Positions 47,141-57,089 of a stretch of 64,000 nucleotides of DNA are shown here, in pieces. Positions within the stretch are counted from its first letter, which is position 1. The number at the start of each line of letters is the position of its first letter. The stretch covers positions 29,008,857 through 29,072,856 of the forward strand of contig CM032661.1 in assembly GCA_019095985.1 (NCBI GenBank). Reading direction: 5' to 3'. The notes beneath the pieces are model-generated. The model saw only the letters and a program-made list of their open reading frames with translations. It had not been told where the DNA came from and searched no databases. Source of the stretch: Streblospio benedicti (lineage: Eukaryota; Annelida; Polychaeta; Spionida; Spionidae). Both the position numbers and the translations under genes were made by a program.

Positions 47141-47507
47141 GAAAGAGGCAGTTCATTCAGACCTGGTGTAACTCATATATCATATGAATCTGGATATTTA
47201 GCAATCCGGAGACAGTACTCTGCATTGAAATGTTTCTTTTTTCTTCAGATCTGCTTGTTGTATTGACATCAGATAATTAAATAGTGTGGTAGCATTGGGT
47301 GAAAAGGCAATAGCTGGCATGTTTGATTGAAGATTCTGTGATCAATGAAACTGTGGATTGTGATCACGTGACATTAATCACGTGGCGTGCGGCGTACGAG
47401 GACATTTACCTTGAAGATCCCGGTGCTTTCCAGATAAATGTAAATGTGGTGGTTCATAGTCATGATTCTAGCTTTTTAAATGATATTATTGGGCTTGACA
47501 AAGGCTA

Positions 47508-48301
47508 ATAGCCGCCATTAAAGGTGATCAACAGAAGGAAAACAAGAAAGAGACGTTACGAAGGCTTTCACATAATTATACATTACCCATTGCATCTCGC
47601 ATCTTACAGGTTTCAGGCTAACACTAATCATCATAATTGACTCACAACTTTGCATTCACACCAGGCCGTTGGCATCCTTATCACACTATATCTTTCTCAA
47701 CTCCCCGGGGAGCATACAACACAATTGCTGCCGTAGCGGCGCAGATGCGCTAATCATTCACATTTGCGTTCACTCGCCTGACCTGTACCTATTTAACGTG
47801 TAGATACCACGGAACAGTGTGCAACCTGTAAGAGGTAAGTTTGCTCAACACCTACCACCAGACCCGACCGGGAATAGAACCCACAACCTTCCGGTCACTA
47901 GTCCAACTTCCTATCCATTCGGCCACGGAAGCACATGCTCCGATAGCAAAGAGCTGGGCATTCAATCAGTTGCAATCAGGACTATACTTTCGGCAATTAT
48001 ACATTCATCCATATGTATCAATAAAATGTTATTACTGTAACATCAATTCATAGTTTTAGCGAATACGTGTGTCATGCAGTGCACGTGAGGGAGATTACAG
48101 CAGTATGTTTTAATACCTGTGATGTATGCACTTAAGGAGAAGCCCTAACACTAGTACAATAATGGTGGTCAATAATAATGATTAGTGTTAGCCTGAAACC
48201 TGTGAGATGCGAGTTGCAATGGGTAATGTATAATTATGTAAAATCCCTCGTAACGGCTATTTCTTGTTTTCCTTCTGTTGGTCCCCTTTAATGGCGGCTA
48301 T
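47508..48301. mobile_element. Fold-back element with long inverted repeats, carrying a SINE
   Basis: Left arm 47508-47640 and right arm 48168-48301 are inverted copies of each other over about 130 bp. They start ATAGCCGCCATTAAAGG and end CCTTTAATGGCGGCTAT (perfect 17-bp ends). The interior (47641-48167) contains a tRNA-derived SINE and no coding sequence. Confidence 0.8.
47652..47945 (-). repeat. SINE A, contiguous copy inside the fold-back element
   Basis: Body and tRNA-like head in one piece. On the minus strand the head reads GGCCGAATGGATAGG with a B-box-like GTTCTATTCCCGGTC. Homologous to 15048-15181 plus 15709-15855. Confidence 0.75.
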
Positions 48302-48937
48302 GTGAGATGTAAAATGTTGATGGTTGACAACCTGACAGCCTAACATAATCAACACTGGAGTTATCTCTTTCATTAAAAGCTGGCAAGTCGTCCTAGAATG
48401 TCTGTGCCTAGAAAACCCATAAAATTATGTAGTCGTTGCTCAGTGGTATTTAATTAGCCCTTGTCACATCAAATAACCAGCCAGGCTTAATAGCAATCTT
48501 GCGTATGATAATGATAGTTAAAATGTCTGTCTGCCCATTTTCGTCACCAACAACCTCATATGTTGTGAGGATTTATTATGTAAATGGAATTAAATAGAAA
48601 CACTCTATATGATTATATATAGTGCTGTGAGACCAACGCACTTTGGTAAAGTGTAAAAAGAGCACATAATTCTAAACCTCCATCTTTGTGCGTTGTCAAT
48701 AGGTATACTCTAAATATACCCCCACCCCTCTAAATACAATGTATGCTGTTATTGACTGTCAAAATGACTGTAAAATCAATTTGCACCATGGCAGCCCGTT
48801 CTGTATAGGTGGGTAATTGCAGATAATGATCACGTAACACCTGCTCATACGCACCCTTTATTAGATGTTTTACATTTTGTGTATGTGTGTTTTAGAAATG
48901 AGTTTCTAGATGACGCAAGTGTGTAATTTTACGAATG

Positions 48938-49035
48938 TACTGTAGAACTTCCAATTAAAACCACCTCTCTATTGAGACCACCTCTACAGTAAGATCACGT
49001 TTCATGGTCCCAAATCTTCATAACGCTACCAAAAA
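48938..49035. repeat. Palindromic MITE, family TACAGTAGAACCTC, copy 5 (half)
   Basis: Starts TACTGTAGAACTTCCAATTA with AAAACCACCTCTC. The right half is missing. Confidence 0.65.
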
Positions 49036-49195
49036 GAGCCTCTGAGTCAAGTCTGATAAGGCAGGAAGAAGCCCCCTCTGTGACTCAGCAACGGAAAACG
49101 GCTAGGGAGCATTTTCTACTGAAGTGTGTAAAGCTTGAACAGGTACGTGAGCCGTGCATGCTATGCAATGGGAGGCACCTCAACAGCTTTCTAAG

Positions 49196-49555
49196 CCCTC
49201 GTGTGTGATACTGTGGTTTATCACACGTTTATTCTTACTGTGTGTGGTACTTTCGATTACCTCACGTCTATTTTTACTAGGTTTACAACCCTCGTGTGTG
49301 ATACTGTGGTTTATCACACGCTTATTCCAACTGTGTGTGGTACTTTCAGTTACCTCACGTCTATTCTACTAGATTTACAGCCCTCGTGTGTGATACTGTG
49401 GTCTATTACACGTTTTCTTACTAGACACGTGTGTGGTACTTTCGGTTACCTCACGTCAATTTTACTAGAATTACAACTCTCGTGCGTGATACTGGGGTTT
49501 ATCACACGTGTTAATCTTTCCATGTGTGTGGTACATGTATTTGAATGGTTATTTA
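49196..49555 (+). repeat. Four tandem copies of a 93-bp unit
   Basis: Unit starts at about 49200, 49293, 49385 and 49481 (CGTGTGTGATACTGTGG), each containing TATCACACG and GTGTGTGGTAC plus TTACCTCACGTC. Copies differ by substitutions and small indels. It lies directly upstream of the retroelement gag-like region and may be its 5' region. Confidence 0.85.
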
Positions 49556-50917
49556 AACACTTCACATGAAGTGCTTCAATCACACATCTCCTGTCGTTTG
49601 TTTGTCCTGTCAGCATGCCTCCTAAGAAGAGAGCCAGCACTAAGCCAGTCAAGCGTCTGGGTAAAGGTACAGCTAAATGCTCTGCTAAGTCGGTCATCAC
49701 CAGTCCACAACCACCAGTAGAGGAGACACCAGTTGAAGGGGATGTTCACTCTTTTACTTTGGCCCAGATCCAAAGAGAGTTGGTCGCGACCCAGCAGCAA
49801 ATGTCTCTGCTCACCCAGTCACTGGCGCAGCAGAATGCATCAATTGTTACATCGTCACCACTGTTGCCCCCTACGCAACTCACACCAGCTTTCCTCACGC
49901 AGTCGCTGGCCTTGACCTCTGCCGCTCTAGTGCCATCACCTTCATTAGCTGGGGCAATCGACCATCTTTTTGGTGAGGATCTTATGGACAATTTCCTCAC
50001 GCTTGGTGCTAGTCTGGATATTAAAATTGTCTCTAAGATTCACGCGGGCCAATATGTTGATTTAACTTTACTGTCTTCCGAAGCAGATTCGGCTCAGCAG
50101 CTAGAATTTGACCCTATTATAAAAGTGCTGACCATGGCCAAGAAGTCAGCAAAGAAGATTGCTAGTGTTTTTTAATGGCAAAAGTTGTTTGGGACTTACG
50201 CTGTCGTATACTTGGCAGCACATCCGTCAGAGGGGCCAGGTCTCATGACCTACATGATAAGGGTGCTGGAGCTGTCTAGGCAGTACCAGGATGGGGTGTA
50301 TTTGCGCTACGACACACTTTTCAGAAAGCTTAAAGCAAAACCAGACACTAAAGCACTCCCCTGGCACCGAATTTCCACCTCAATCCTGATGGATTGTCTG
50401 CAGGGTCGGGGACCATTGGCTGGACCTTCTCGGCCCATGTCGCCCATTCAGGACTTTGCAGGGGTAAGACCCTGCTTTAGTTTCAACAGTTTGTCGGGAT
50501 GTCTCAGAAGAAATTGTAGATTTGTACACAAGTGCCTAGCATGCAACCACATGGGACACCCCAGTCATGAGTGCAACCGGGCAGCCACGGCAGCAACAGG
50601 GCCCAAGGAGTCTCCTGCTGCCAACAAAAGAGCTTCTACCTTCCCCGGTACACGGCCTTAGACTTGAAGCGTATCTCAGTGATTTTGATGTGTTAGAAAA
50701 ACGGTTTATTGTGACTGGATTTTTTAAGAAGGTTTCAGGATTCCATCATCGATTCACGTTAATCCATCTTATGGAATGTACACCAACCATGTGTCGACTT
50801 TACTTAATCCTGAGTTTGCGGACTATTTTATTTCCCAAGAGCTTGCTCAGGAACTAGTTCTGTAATAATGCTTGTAAGTCTTCTCTGGTGTGAACGGTCC
50901 TTGGGTGGGGTTTTGTT

Positions 50918-51154
50918 GGTCGTGTTGGGTCACCCCACCTGTTTTGAAAAATAAATACGTCAACTCCACCCAGTCCTATCTGGGCTTAGGGAGTTGACAA
51001 TTACACACTATTTCTCTTTTTCGCCCCCTTTTTTCAAAAAACAAGCTCAGCCCGTTCACATTAGTAGACATTTGTTTGTACACCAATTTTATTTTAATTT
51101 TAAGTAATACCTCACATATAACTGTATTCTTAATTGAGTAACAAACTACAAATA
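50918..51154 (+). repeat. Direct repeat of the retroelement, copy 1
   Basis: Starts GTCGTGTTGGGTCACCCC and ends ACAAACTACAAATA. It contains a hairpin GTCAACTCC...GGGAGTTGAC. Confidence 0.9.
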
Positions 51155-51562
51155 ACAATTTTTAACTCGTCTTAAAATTTGATATTTGGTTTTTGCAAAA
51201 TTAGTGTCTCACACGGTTTTTGTTTGTGGTCAGTGACATTAAGTTTTCTGTGCGTTCAGTGATCAAGGTATTGTTGGTAGTAAGTGACCTAAATTGTTAA
51301 GCCGGATATCCGGAAAGTAACACACTGCCCATTTCTGCCCACAAGCTTCAACAATGAAGACGTGTTAAGATTTGCTCTTTAATTTAGTAACCACCTCCAC
51401 CCCAGCCACCACCCTATGTTTGGTGGTTTTAGTCATGTCAATGTTTAAGGGTACAGTGTTTATTTTTAATTTTTTGTTTAGTTGATTTTACTGTATTTTC
51501 TCTGTTTGTCTCCTAGCAATGTGTAATGTAGTAAGTCTGTATGTATCATGTATTATACTAGG

Positions 51563-51812
51563 GGTCGTGTTGGGTTACCCCACCTGTTTTGAAAAATAAA
51601 TACGTCAACTCCACCCAGTCCTATCTGGGCTTAGGGAGTTGACAATTAAACACTATTTCTCTTTTTCGCCCCTTTTTTAAAAAAAACACACAAAAAAAAC
51701 AAGCTCTGCCCGTTCACATTAGTAGACATTTGTTTGTACACAAATCTTATTTTAATTTTAAGTAATATCTCACATATAACTGTATTCTTAATTGAGTAAC
51801 AAACTACAAATA
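51563..51812 (+). repeat. Direct repeat of the retroelement, copy 2
   Basis: Near-identical to 50918-51154, with an A-rich expansion in the middle. Confidence 0.9.
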
Positions 51813-51814
51813 CT

Positions 51815-52600
51815 TTTTTCCTTCATATTAAACGTCCAAGAATAATCAAATGTGTCAGCTTCTTATAAAACAAGTTACGGGTAACCCTCATCAACAAGAT
51901 AATTTTTAAGATTTGTTACTCTCATCATTGGTGAGACTTTACCTACATCAAGCTGGGGCTAAAATAATTGCTCAAACAGCCAACCTAAGCATTAGATCTG
52001 CTTGATTTTGGTGTCCTAAAATAGCTTTCTAAAAAACAACATGTGATATGAAGGTGTCAGACATTGGTTAGTGTTGAGTATAGAAATTGGTTTTATAACA
52101 TTGTTCATATATCCTGGTATAGTTCGGTTCGACAGAAGAGTATAGGGAGTTGCTCTCGTTGCTTCCACACAGTGATATAGGATTATCACGCGAGTATGGA
52201 CAGTCCTTCTGTATGAAAAGTTGGTTGACAGAGAGGGCAATTTTCCCGTGAAAAGGTCGGAGTTGACGCCGATCTGGTCGACCACAGCAATACGTTGTAC
52301 GCAATACGTTTACTAAATATTACGTAATGAAACATACTGCGTATATTGTGTAGAATACTCTATAGTAAATACTCTACTGCTGTCACAATATAGTATGCTG
52401 TAAATACTCGTTTGGTGGATATAACCAGAGATAGCTTATCTCTTGGTAATGCTCTTTGATATAACTAAAGTTAATACTACTAGTACGGTTTAGAAGGTGT
52501 TTTGAAGTATTAGTAATTACAATCATATGTGATCTGCCAAGATGTATGAATGAAGTAAAACATTGGATCTTTCCAAAGATCTAGTTTAAAGAAACCTCGT
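51815..52600. other. Upstream flank of the hemopexin/EGF/sushi gene
   Basis: AT-rich. No TATA box can be chosen with confidence. TAA in frame about 15 bp before the ATG limits the coding start. Confidence 0.35.
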
Positions 52601-52601
52601 C

Positions 52602-55600
52602 ATGCCTCGGCTAAAAAATTTGTGGCTTTGCATTTGGAAGATTTCGTTCTATCTGCATTTTGTCAAGAATCAGATCCCTGATGAAGTTATTCCTGCAAGT
52701 GAAGTGTTTGGTTTTCCTCAAGCCATTTCAACAAACGTTATAACTGGAGTTTTATTGATAGTTTTTCCTGATCACGTATGGGTCAGCCATGGACCCGCAA
52801 ATGCGACCGATGTTTTAAATTCCTCCTCCTACATACATTACAAGCGTAGCGATTATTTCCAGGGACTTGAAGGAAAAACTGTCACTGCCATGTTGTTAAA
52901 TGAAACAGTTATACACATATGGACAGATGATAAAATGATAACTACATATGCTATTAAAAAAGGTAGTAGCTCCAATAATAGTCTTCCCTACCCTCAACAA
53001 GTTGGATATCCAAAGGAATTTTTTACGGAATATCTATCCCCCTTTTGGAGAGAAGATTACCGTAGACATGGGAGGATTAAAGGACGATACCCTGACTTTC
53101 AAAACATTATTGGGGCATCTCATTTGTTAACGACACTTCTGTACCTTAATCTTGAATTCTGGGTTCTACACACAGATTATTTTTGGCCAGAAGCTCCCTA
53201 CAGAACCAGAATTTCTATTAAATATGGACCTAATTATGGGCAAGGCTTGGTTCAACCTTATGATGTCCGAGATGGGGAACAGTTTTACAAAAATGCAAGG
53301 TCATTAGAATGTACGGATTTTACACTCTGGAAAGAATATGTTTGGATGATATGTGGAACAAATTTATGGGTATATGATCTACCACCTCACTATCCCAATC
53401 ACTATATCACTTCGGACATTTCACCAGACAACTGGAAAGATTTGGGCACACTTTTTCATAGACCAAAAATTGGGATGTGTTCGACCGAGCCATGTCTTAA
53501 TGATGGGTCTTGTACAGATGTTGGCGACAATGACTACAATTGTACATGTATTTCTGGCTGGATTGGAGTCAATTGTGAATCAGAATTCGATGAATGTGTG
53601 AGTGACCCATGTCAAAATGATGGAAATTGCATAGATAGTATCAATAGCTACTCATGCACATGTGCTTCTGGCTGGAGCGGAGAGAATTGTCAAACATATA
53701 TTGCGGCTTGGCCACAAGCAATTGGAACCAACAGTGATAATGAACATTTCTTCATTATATTTTCACTTAAAGTCTGGTTACACACAGGTCCATGGACTAA
53801 CCAAGACGGTGATGACAATCTGAGGGCTGCATTTCATTATACAGAATATTACAGACATTTGGTGTTTCCTGGTATAGAAAAGAAAACAGTAACTGCAATG
53901 TATTGGTATAGAAACGCTATTTTCATGTTCTTTGATGATTATACGGTGATTAAATATGAAATATCCACAATAACTGAAATGCCATACAGTGTGGCAGCAG
54001 GTTTTCCAAAGTCAATAAGGGAATTCATGAAATTTACTTGGCCGGATGGAAAAATAGTAAATGCTATCAGTTCTGAAAACGTCATGTCCAAGGCGCGATT
54101 ATTAGTTATCGATGAGAACCAACACCTCTACTTATACAAGGAACCAGCAACATTTGATGGTCAGTTTCCAGTAGGACCGATATCAGCGGGTATCGAAACC
54201 TGGCCGGCCTCTTATAAAGGACCAAGGATTGACAGCATGGGCATACATCCTTCAACATCTGATGTGATTGTTTTCTCTGGTGATACTTTACATTTTTACA
54301 CTCATGCAAATGATTCATGGTTGAACTTGGGGAAAATAGCAACACCTCTTACTATAACTGATTGCCGACAACCGAATATACCACCCAATGCTGTATTGGA
54401 AGAAATTGATCACACAAATGATGGCGGAAAGGCAACATTGGGATGTAAATCAGGTTTTGAGCATAAAGGTGGTAATAAGGAGAGAACTTGTCTACTTGAA
54501 GGAATATGGAGTGGAATTGAAATCATCTGTGAACCTGCCATTGTGGACTGTAATCGTCCAATGGAGGGAAGAAATTCAATTGTGACAACTGCTGATGGTA
54601 CTACCAGTGGGAGAAAAGCAATTTACAGGTGTATAGAAGGATACGAGCAGAAAAGTGGTAATATGGAAAGAACCTGCCAACAGGACAAAAAGTGGAGTGG
54701 TTTTGAATTAGTCTGTGAAGAGGTGGACTGTGGTTTACCGGATGAGGGAATCAATGCAACGACAAGTGTGTGTCAAACAAAGTACAGCAAAACGGCTAAT
54801 TATAGCTGTAACCCTGGTTATGAACAAGCGAGAGGAGACACTGTGAGGACCTGCCAAATCGACGGCACTTGGAGCGGTGTGGCTCTTGTCTGCAAATTGG
54901 TGGATTGCGGTGAACCATTTACCATACCCAATGCCATAGTATCGTTTAAAGCGACAATTTTCAATTCAGTAGCATACTACGATTGTGAACAAAACTACGC
55001 CCCTATAGGAGGAAATATGGCGACAACCTGTCAGATGAACGGGGCATGGAGTGGAATACCGATGATATGCTTATTGGTCGAATGTCCGGTTTTGCATGAC
55101 CCGTCTGGTGGTTATGTGGTTTTTTATTCCACATATTACAACGCAAAAGCATACTATCATTGCAATGAGACCCACGTACAAACTGGTGGAGACCGCGAGA
55201 GAATCTGTCAAGCTGATGCCACTTGGAGTGGTACAGAAATTCGCTGTCAAACTGAATTTGTGTCTTTTGGAACTGATGTGCCAGTAGAAACAGGAAACTT
55301 TCTGAACCATGACAATATTAGATTTTATGGATTGATTGATCTGAGATACCCAGTGCCATGTGACGGGAATATCACACAAGTGCGTTACCAGGCTCGTGGT
55401 TCAAGCCAGGCACAGCCTTGGGATGATGGGAGATCACTTTACTTCTTCATTGTCAGAGGCCAAGATAGCAATGATAGTTGTAGCTTCTCAAATGTAACAA
55501 GTGTTGAAGTTTTCCAAAAGAATAATAATGGAAACCAAATGATCATCAGAAATAGATTTATTTCTGTCGAAACTGGCGATCACTTTGGATTCTGGTGGCC

Positions 55601-55958
55601 AAATTATGGAGTTGTTGCTTTTGATAATGCGCCAGACGAGGAAAACTATTGTGGAGGTGGTGCTGAGGGTGGGCTGAGAAAGAGCAAACCACCTCTGAAC
55701 TCTAGCATAAAGTATGTCCTGGGTTCAAAACAAAATTCACCCACCTTCAGAAACTATGCCATATGGGTGAATATAACATGCAAGGGTATAAGCACTGGAT
55801 CTGAAGTTGAAGTAACAAAAGAAGCAATGTCAATTACAAAACCTCCGGTGAAAGACGGCTCTGAAATGACATCAGAAAGTGCCACCATCCAGAGGAAGCT
55901 GGCTGGTTTTGTCAGTTCCATCATGACTGCCGCATTGTGTTTCCTTTTATCGTGTTAA
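52602..55958 (+). CDS. Single-exon hemopexin-like/EGF/sushi protein, probably GPI-anchored
   Basis: An uninterrupted frame of 1118 residues. An in-frame TAA lies just upstream of the ATG at 52602. The N-terminus has a short, Lys-containing hydrophobic stretch (LWLCIWKISFYLHFV) that may be a poor signal peptide. Residues about 35-290 form a hemopexin-like propeller. Residues 292-326 and 329-366 are two EGF domains, the second with a calcium-type FDEC start and CTCASGWSGENC end. Residues about 369-583 are a second hemopexin-like propeller, with WPQAIGTN, GFPKSIREF and VIVFSGDTLHFY blade motifs. Five sushi domains follow (about 586-643, 648-706, 708-765, 767-824, 826-883), each with C...C...C..WSG...C. 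Residues about 886-1070 are a Cys-containing domain I cannot name. A Ser/Thr-rich linker then leads to a hydrophobic C-terminus (LAGFVSSIMTAALCFLLSC), the form of a GPI signal. Many NxS/T sites are present. An AATAAA lies at 56440. The likely role is cell-surface recognition or adhesion; no enzyme motif is seen. Confidence 0.93.
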   Translation: MPRLKNLWLCIWKISFYLHFVKNQIPDEVIPASEVFGFPQAISTNVITGVLLIVFPDHVWVSHGPANATDVLNSSSYIHYKRSDYFQGLEGKTVTAMLLNETVIHIWTDDKMITTYAIKKGSSSNNSLPYPQQVGYPKEFFTEYLSPFWREDYRRHGRIKGRYPDFQNIIGASHLLTTLLYLNLEFWVLHTDYFWPEAPYRTRISIKYGPNYGQGLVQPYDVRDGEQFYKNARSLECTDFTLWKEYVWMICGTNLWVYDLPPHYPNHYITSDISPDNWKDLGTLFHRPKIGMCSTEPCLNDGSCTDVGDNDYNCTCISGWIGVNCESEFDECVSDPCQNDGNCIDSINSYSCTCASGWSGENCQTYIAAWPQAIGTNSDNEHFFIIFSLKVWLHTGPWTNQDGDDNLRAAFHYTEYYRHLVFPGIEKKTVTAMYWYRNAIFMFFDDYTVIKYEISTITEMPYSVAAGFPKSIREFMKFTWPDGKIVNAISSENVMSKARLLVIDENQHLYLYKEPATFDGQFPVGPISAGIETWPASYKGPRIDSMGIHPSTSDVIVFSGDTLHFYTHANDSWLNLGKIATPLTITDCRQPNIPPNAVLEEIDHTNDGGKATLGCKSGFEHKGGNKERTCLLEGIWSGIEIICEPAIVDCNRPMEGRNSIVTTADGTTSGRKAIYRCIEGYEQKSGNMERTCQQDKKWSGFELVCEEVDCGLPDEGINATTSVCQTKYSKTANYSCNPGYEQARGDTVRTCQIDGTWSGVALVCKLVDCGEPFTIPNAIVSFKATIFNSVAYYDCEQNYAPIGGNMATTCQMNGAWSGIPMICLLVECPVLHDPSGGYVVFYSTYYNAKAYYHCNETHVQTGGDRERICQADATWSGTEIRCQTEFVSFGTDVPVETGNFLNHDNIRFYGLIDLRYPVPCDGNITQVRYQARGSSQAQPWDDGRSLYFFIVRGQDSNDSCSFSNVTSVEVFQKNNNGNQMIIRNRFISVETGDHFGFWWPNYGVVAFDNAPDEENYCGGGAEGGLRKSKPPLNSSIKYVLGSKQNSPTFRNYAIWVNITCKGISTGSEVEVTKEAMSITKPPVKDGSEMTSESATIQRKLAGFVSSIMTAALCFLLSC

Positions 55959-56439
55959 TTAAACAATCACTCTGATGATGATAATACCGTATGCAATAGG
56001 TATGGTACCAGCCACATACCTGTGGACTTTAAGTTGAATAACTTAGGACATGGACTTTTATAAGAACTTGATGTACATTGCAATATCGTGTAGTTTTAGA
56101 TACATTCGCAAATTTGGTGTGGATGCTTGTATATTTGTATATAGGCTATATGATGATATGTTCACCCCAGTTCTGTGGCAATTGCATGTACAAATGTTAA
56201 AAGGCAAGTGGTGTACCCCTGTTTTTACTAGGTGAATATATTAAGAACATGCTTACAATTTTTTAACTTGGTAAAATTAATGTGTTGCATTAAAACAGCA
56301 TTACTGTGGAAAAATTTATTTTGTATCTTTTAAAATTGAAATATGCTGAAGAAACAATTAATATGTAACTTATGTATGTAACTTATGTTATTAAATATGT
56401 ATACATTGTACATATAGTATTGTATTATATTGCAAATTT

Positions 56440-56445
56440 AATAAA
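56440..56445 (+). terminator. Poly(A) signal AATAAA
   Basis: First clear AATAAA after the stop of the 1118-residue gene, giving a 3' UTR of about 500 bp. Confidence 0.6.
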
Positions 56446-56502
56446 GGATCTTTTCTAATGTGTTTTTCCCCATTTTTGCTTTTGGATACAATTTTATTTT
56501 TC

Positions 56503-56645
56503 TCCCTCTCTCTCTTTTCTATGGCAAGCAAGCTCGTACCACTTGATATAGTCAAATGGAAGCTTAGGGTTGAAAAACCTGTCTGCAGCTATGTTAATAC
56601 AGTGGTAGGAGTCTGCTTGCCATAGAAAAGAGAGCGAGAGAGAAG
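56503..56645. repeat. Inverted arms enclosing a SINE B tail
   Basis: CTCTCTTTTCTATGGCAAGC (left) and GCTTGCCATAGAAAAGAGAG (right) are perfect complements. Between them, 56545-56612 is the 3' part of SINE family B (AATGGAAGCTTAGGGTTG and CAGTGGTAGGA). Confidence 0.75.
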
Positions 56646-56689
56646 AATAAGAAATATAGAATCACGACAGCCTCAGTGTGTGTGGAGGG

Positions 56690-57065
56690 GGGGGGGGGGG
56701 GGTCTCACGCTATTGCGATTAGTACAGACTTGCCTCGACACTGGGTGTCTTTTTTCACATTGTTGGTATATTGCTGGGTGTCTTTTTTCACATTTTTGGT
56801 ATGTTCTGGGTTTCATTTTTTACATTTTTTGGTATATTTCAGGATGTCATTTTCACATTTTTACTATATTTATCAGACTAGAATAAAATATTGATATTCA
56901 TTATATTCATTCTTGATATCTACATGTACTAGAATCTGAGTTTGATATATTGGTGTGTCACATTTTTATTGGATGTTGGTATATTGGTGGTTCACATTTT
57001 CTCAGATATTGGTATATCGTGGGTTACTGTTTCTCAAAACTAGGTATATTGGTGGGTGCCGTTCA
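56690..57065 (+). repeat. Inverted copy of the complex tandem repeat at 22.3-22.7 kb
   Basis: Units CTGGGTGTCTTTTTTCACA and GGTATATTGGTGG, the complements of those at 22245-22690. The edge sequence GGTCTCACGCTATTGCGA matches too. A G run precedes it. Confidence 0.8.
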
Positions 57066-57089
57066 AGATCCCCCCACCCCCACCGCCCA

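Larger units (their letters stand above)
49196..51812 (+). mobile_element. Tyrosine-recombinase (DIRS/Ngaro-like) retroelement fossil, broken
   Basis: A gag-like region (about 49615-50661) begins with a basic MPPKKRASTKPVKRLGKG and Gln/Ser-rich sequence. Its C-terminal part holds Cys/His fingers (CFSFNSLSGC, CRFVHKC, CLACNHMGHPSHEC) of the kind I associate with DIRS-type elements of invertebrates. Downstream lie two direct repeats of about 240 bp (50918-51154 and 51563-51812) separated by about 410 bp, which fits the B1-A2-B2 split direct repeats of Ngaro-type elements. Reverse transcriptase, RNase H and recombinase are not present, and the gag-like region is broken at least once. The repeats differ by only about six substitutions plus a small indel, so the insertion is fairly young. 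The 5' limit is uncertain. Other retroelement groups with similar fingers remain possible. Confidence 0.55.

Noticed and set aside
49201-49569. 122-codon frame across the 93-bp tandem repeat
   Set aside because: Open only because the unit length is near a multiple of three. No protein features.
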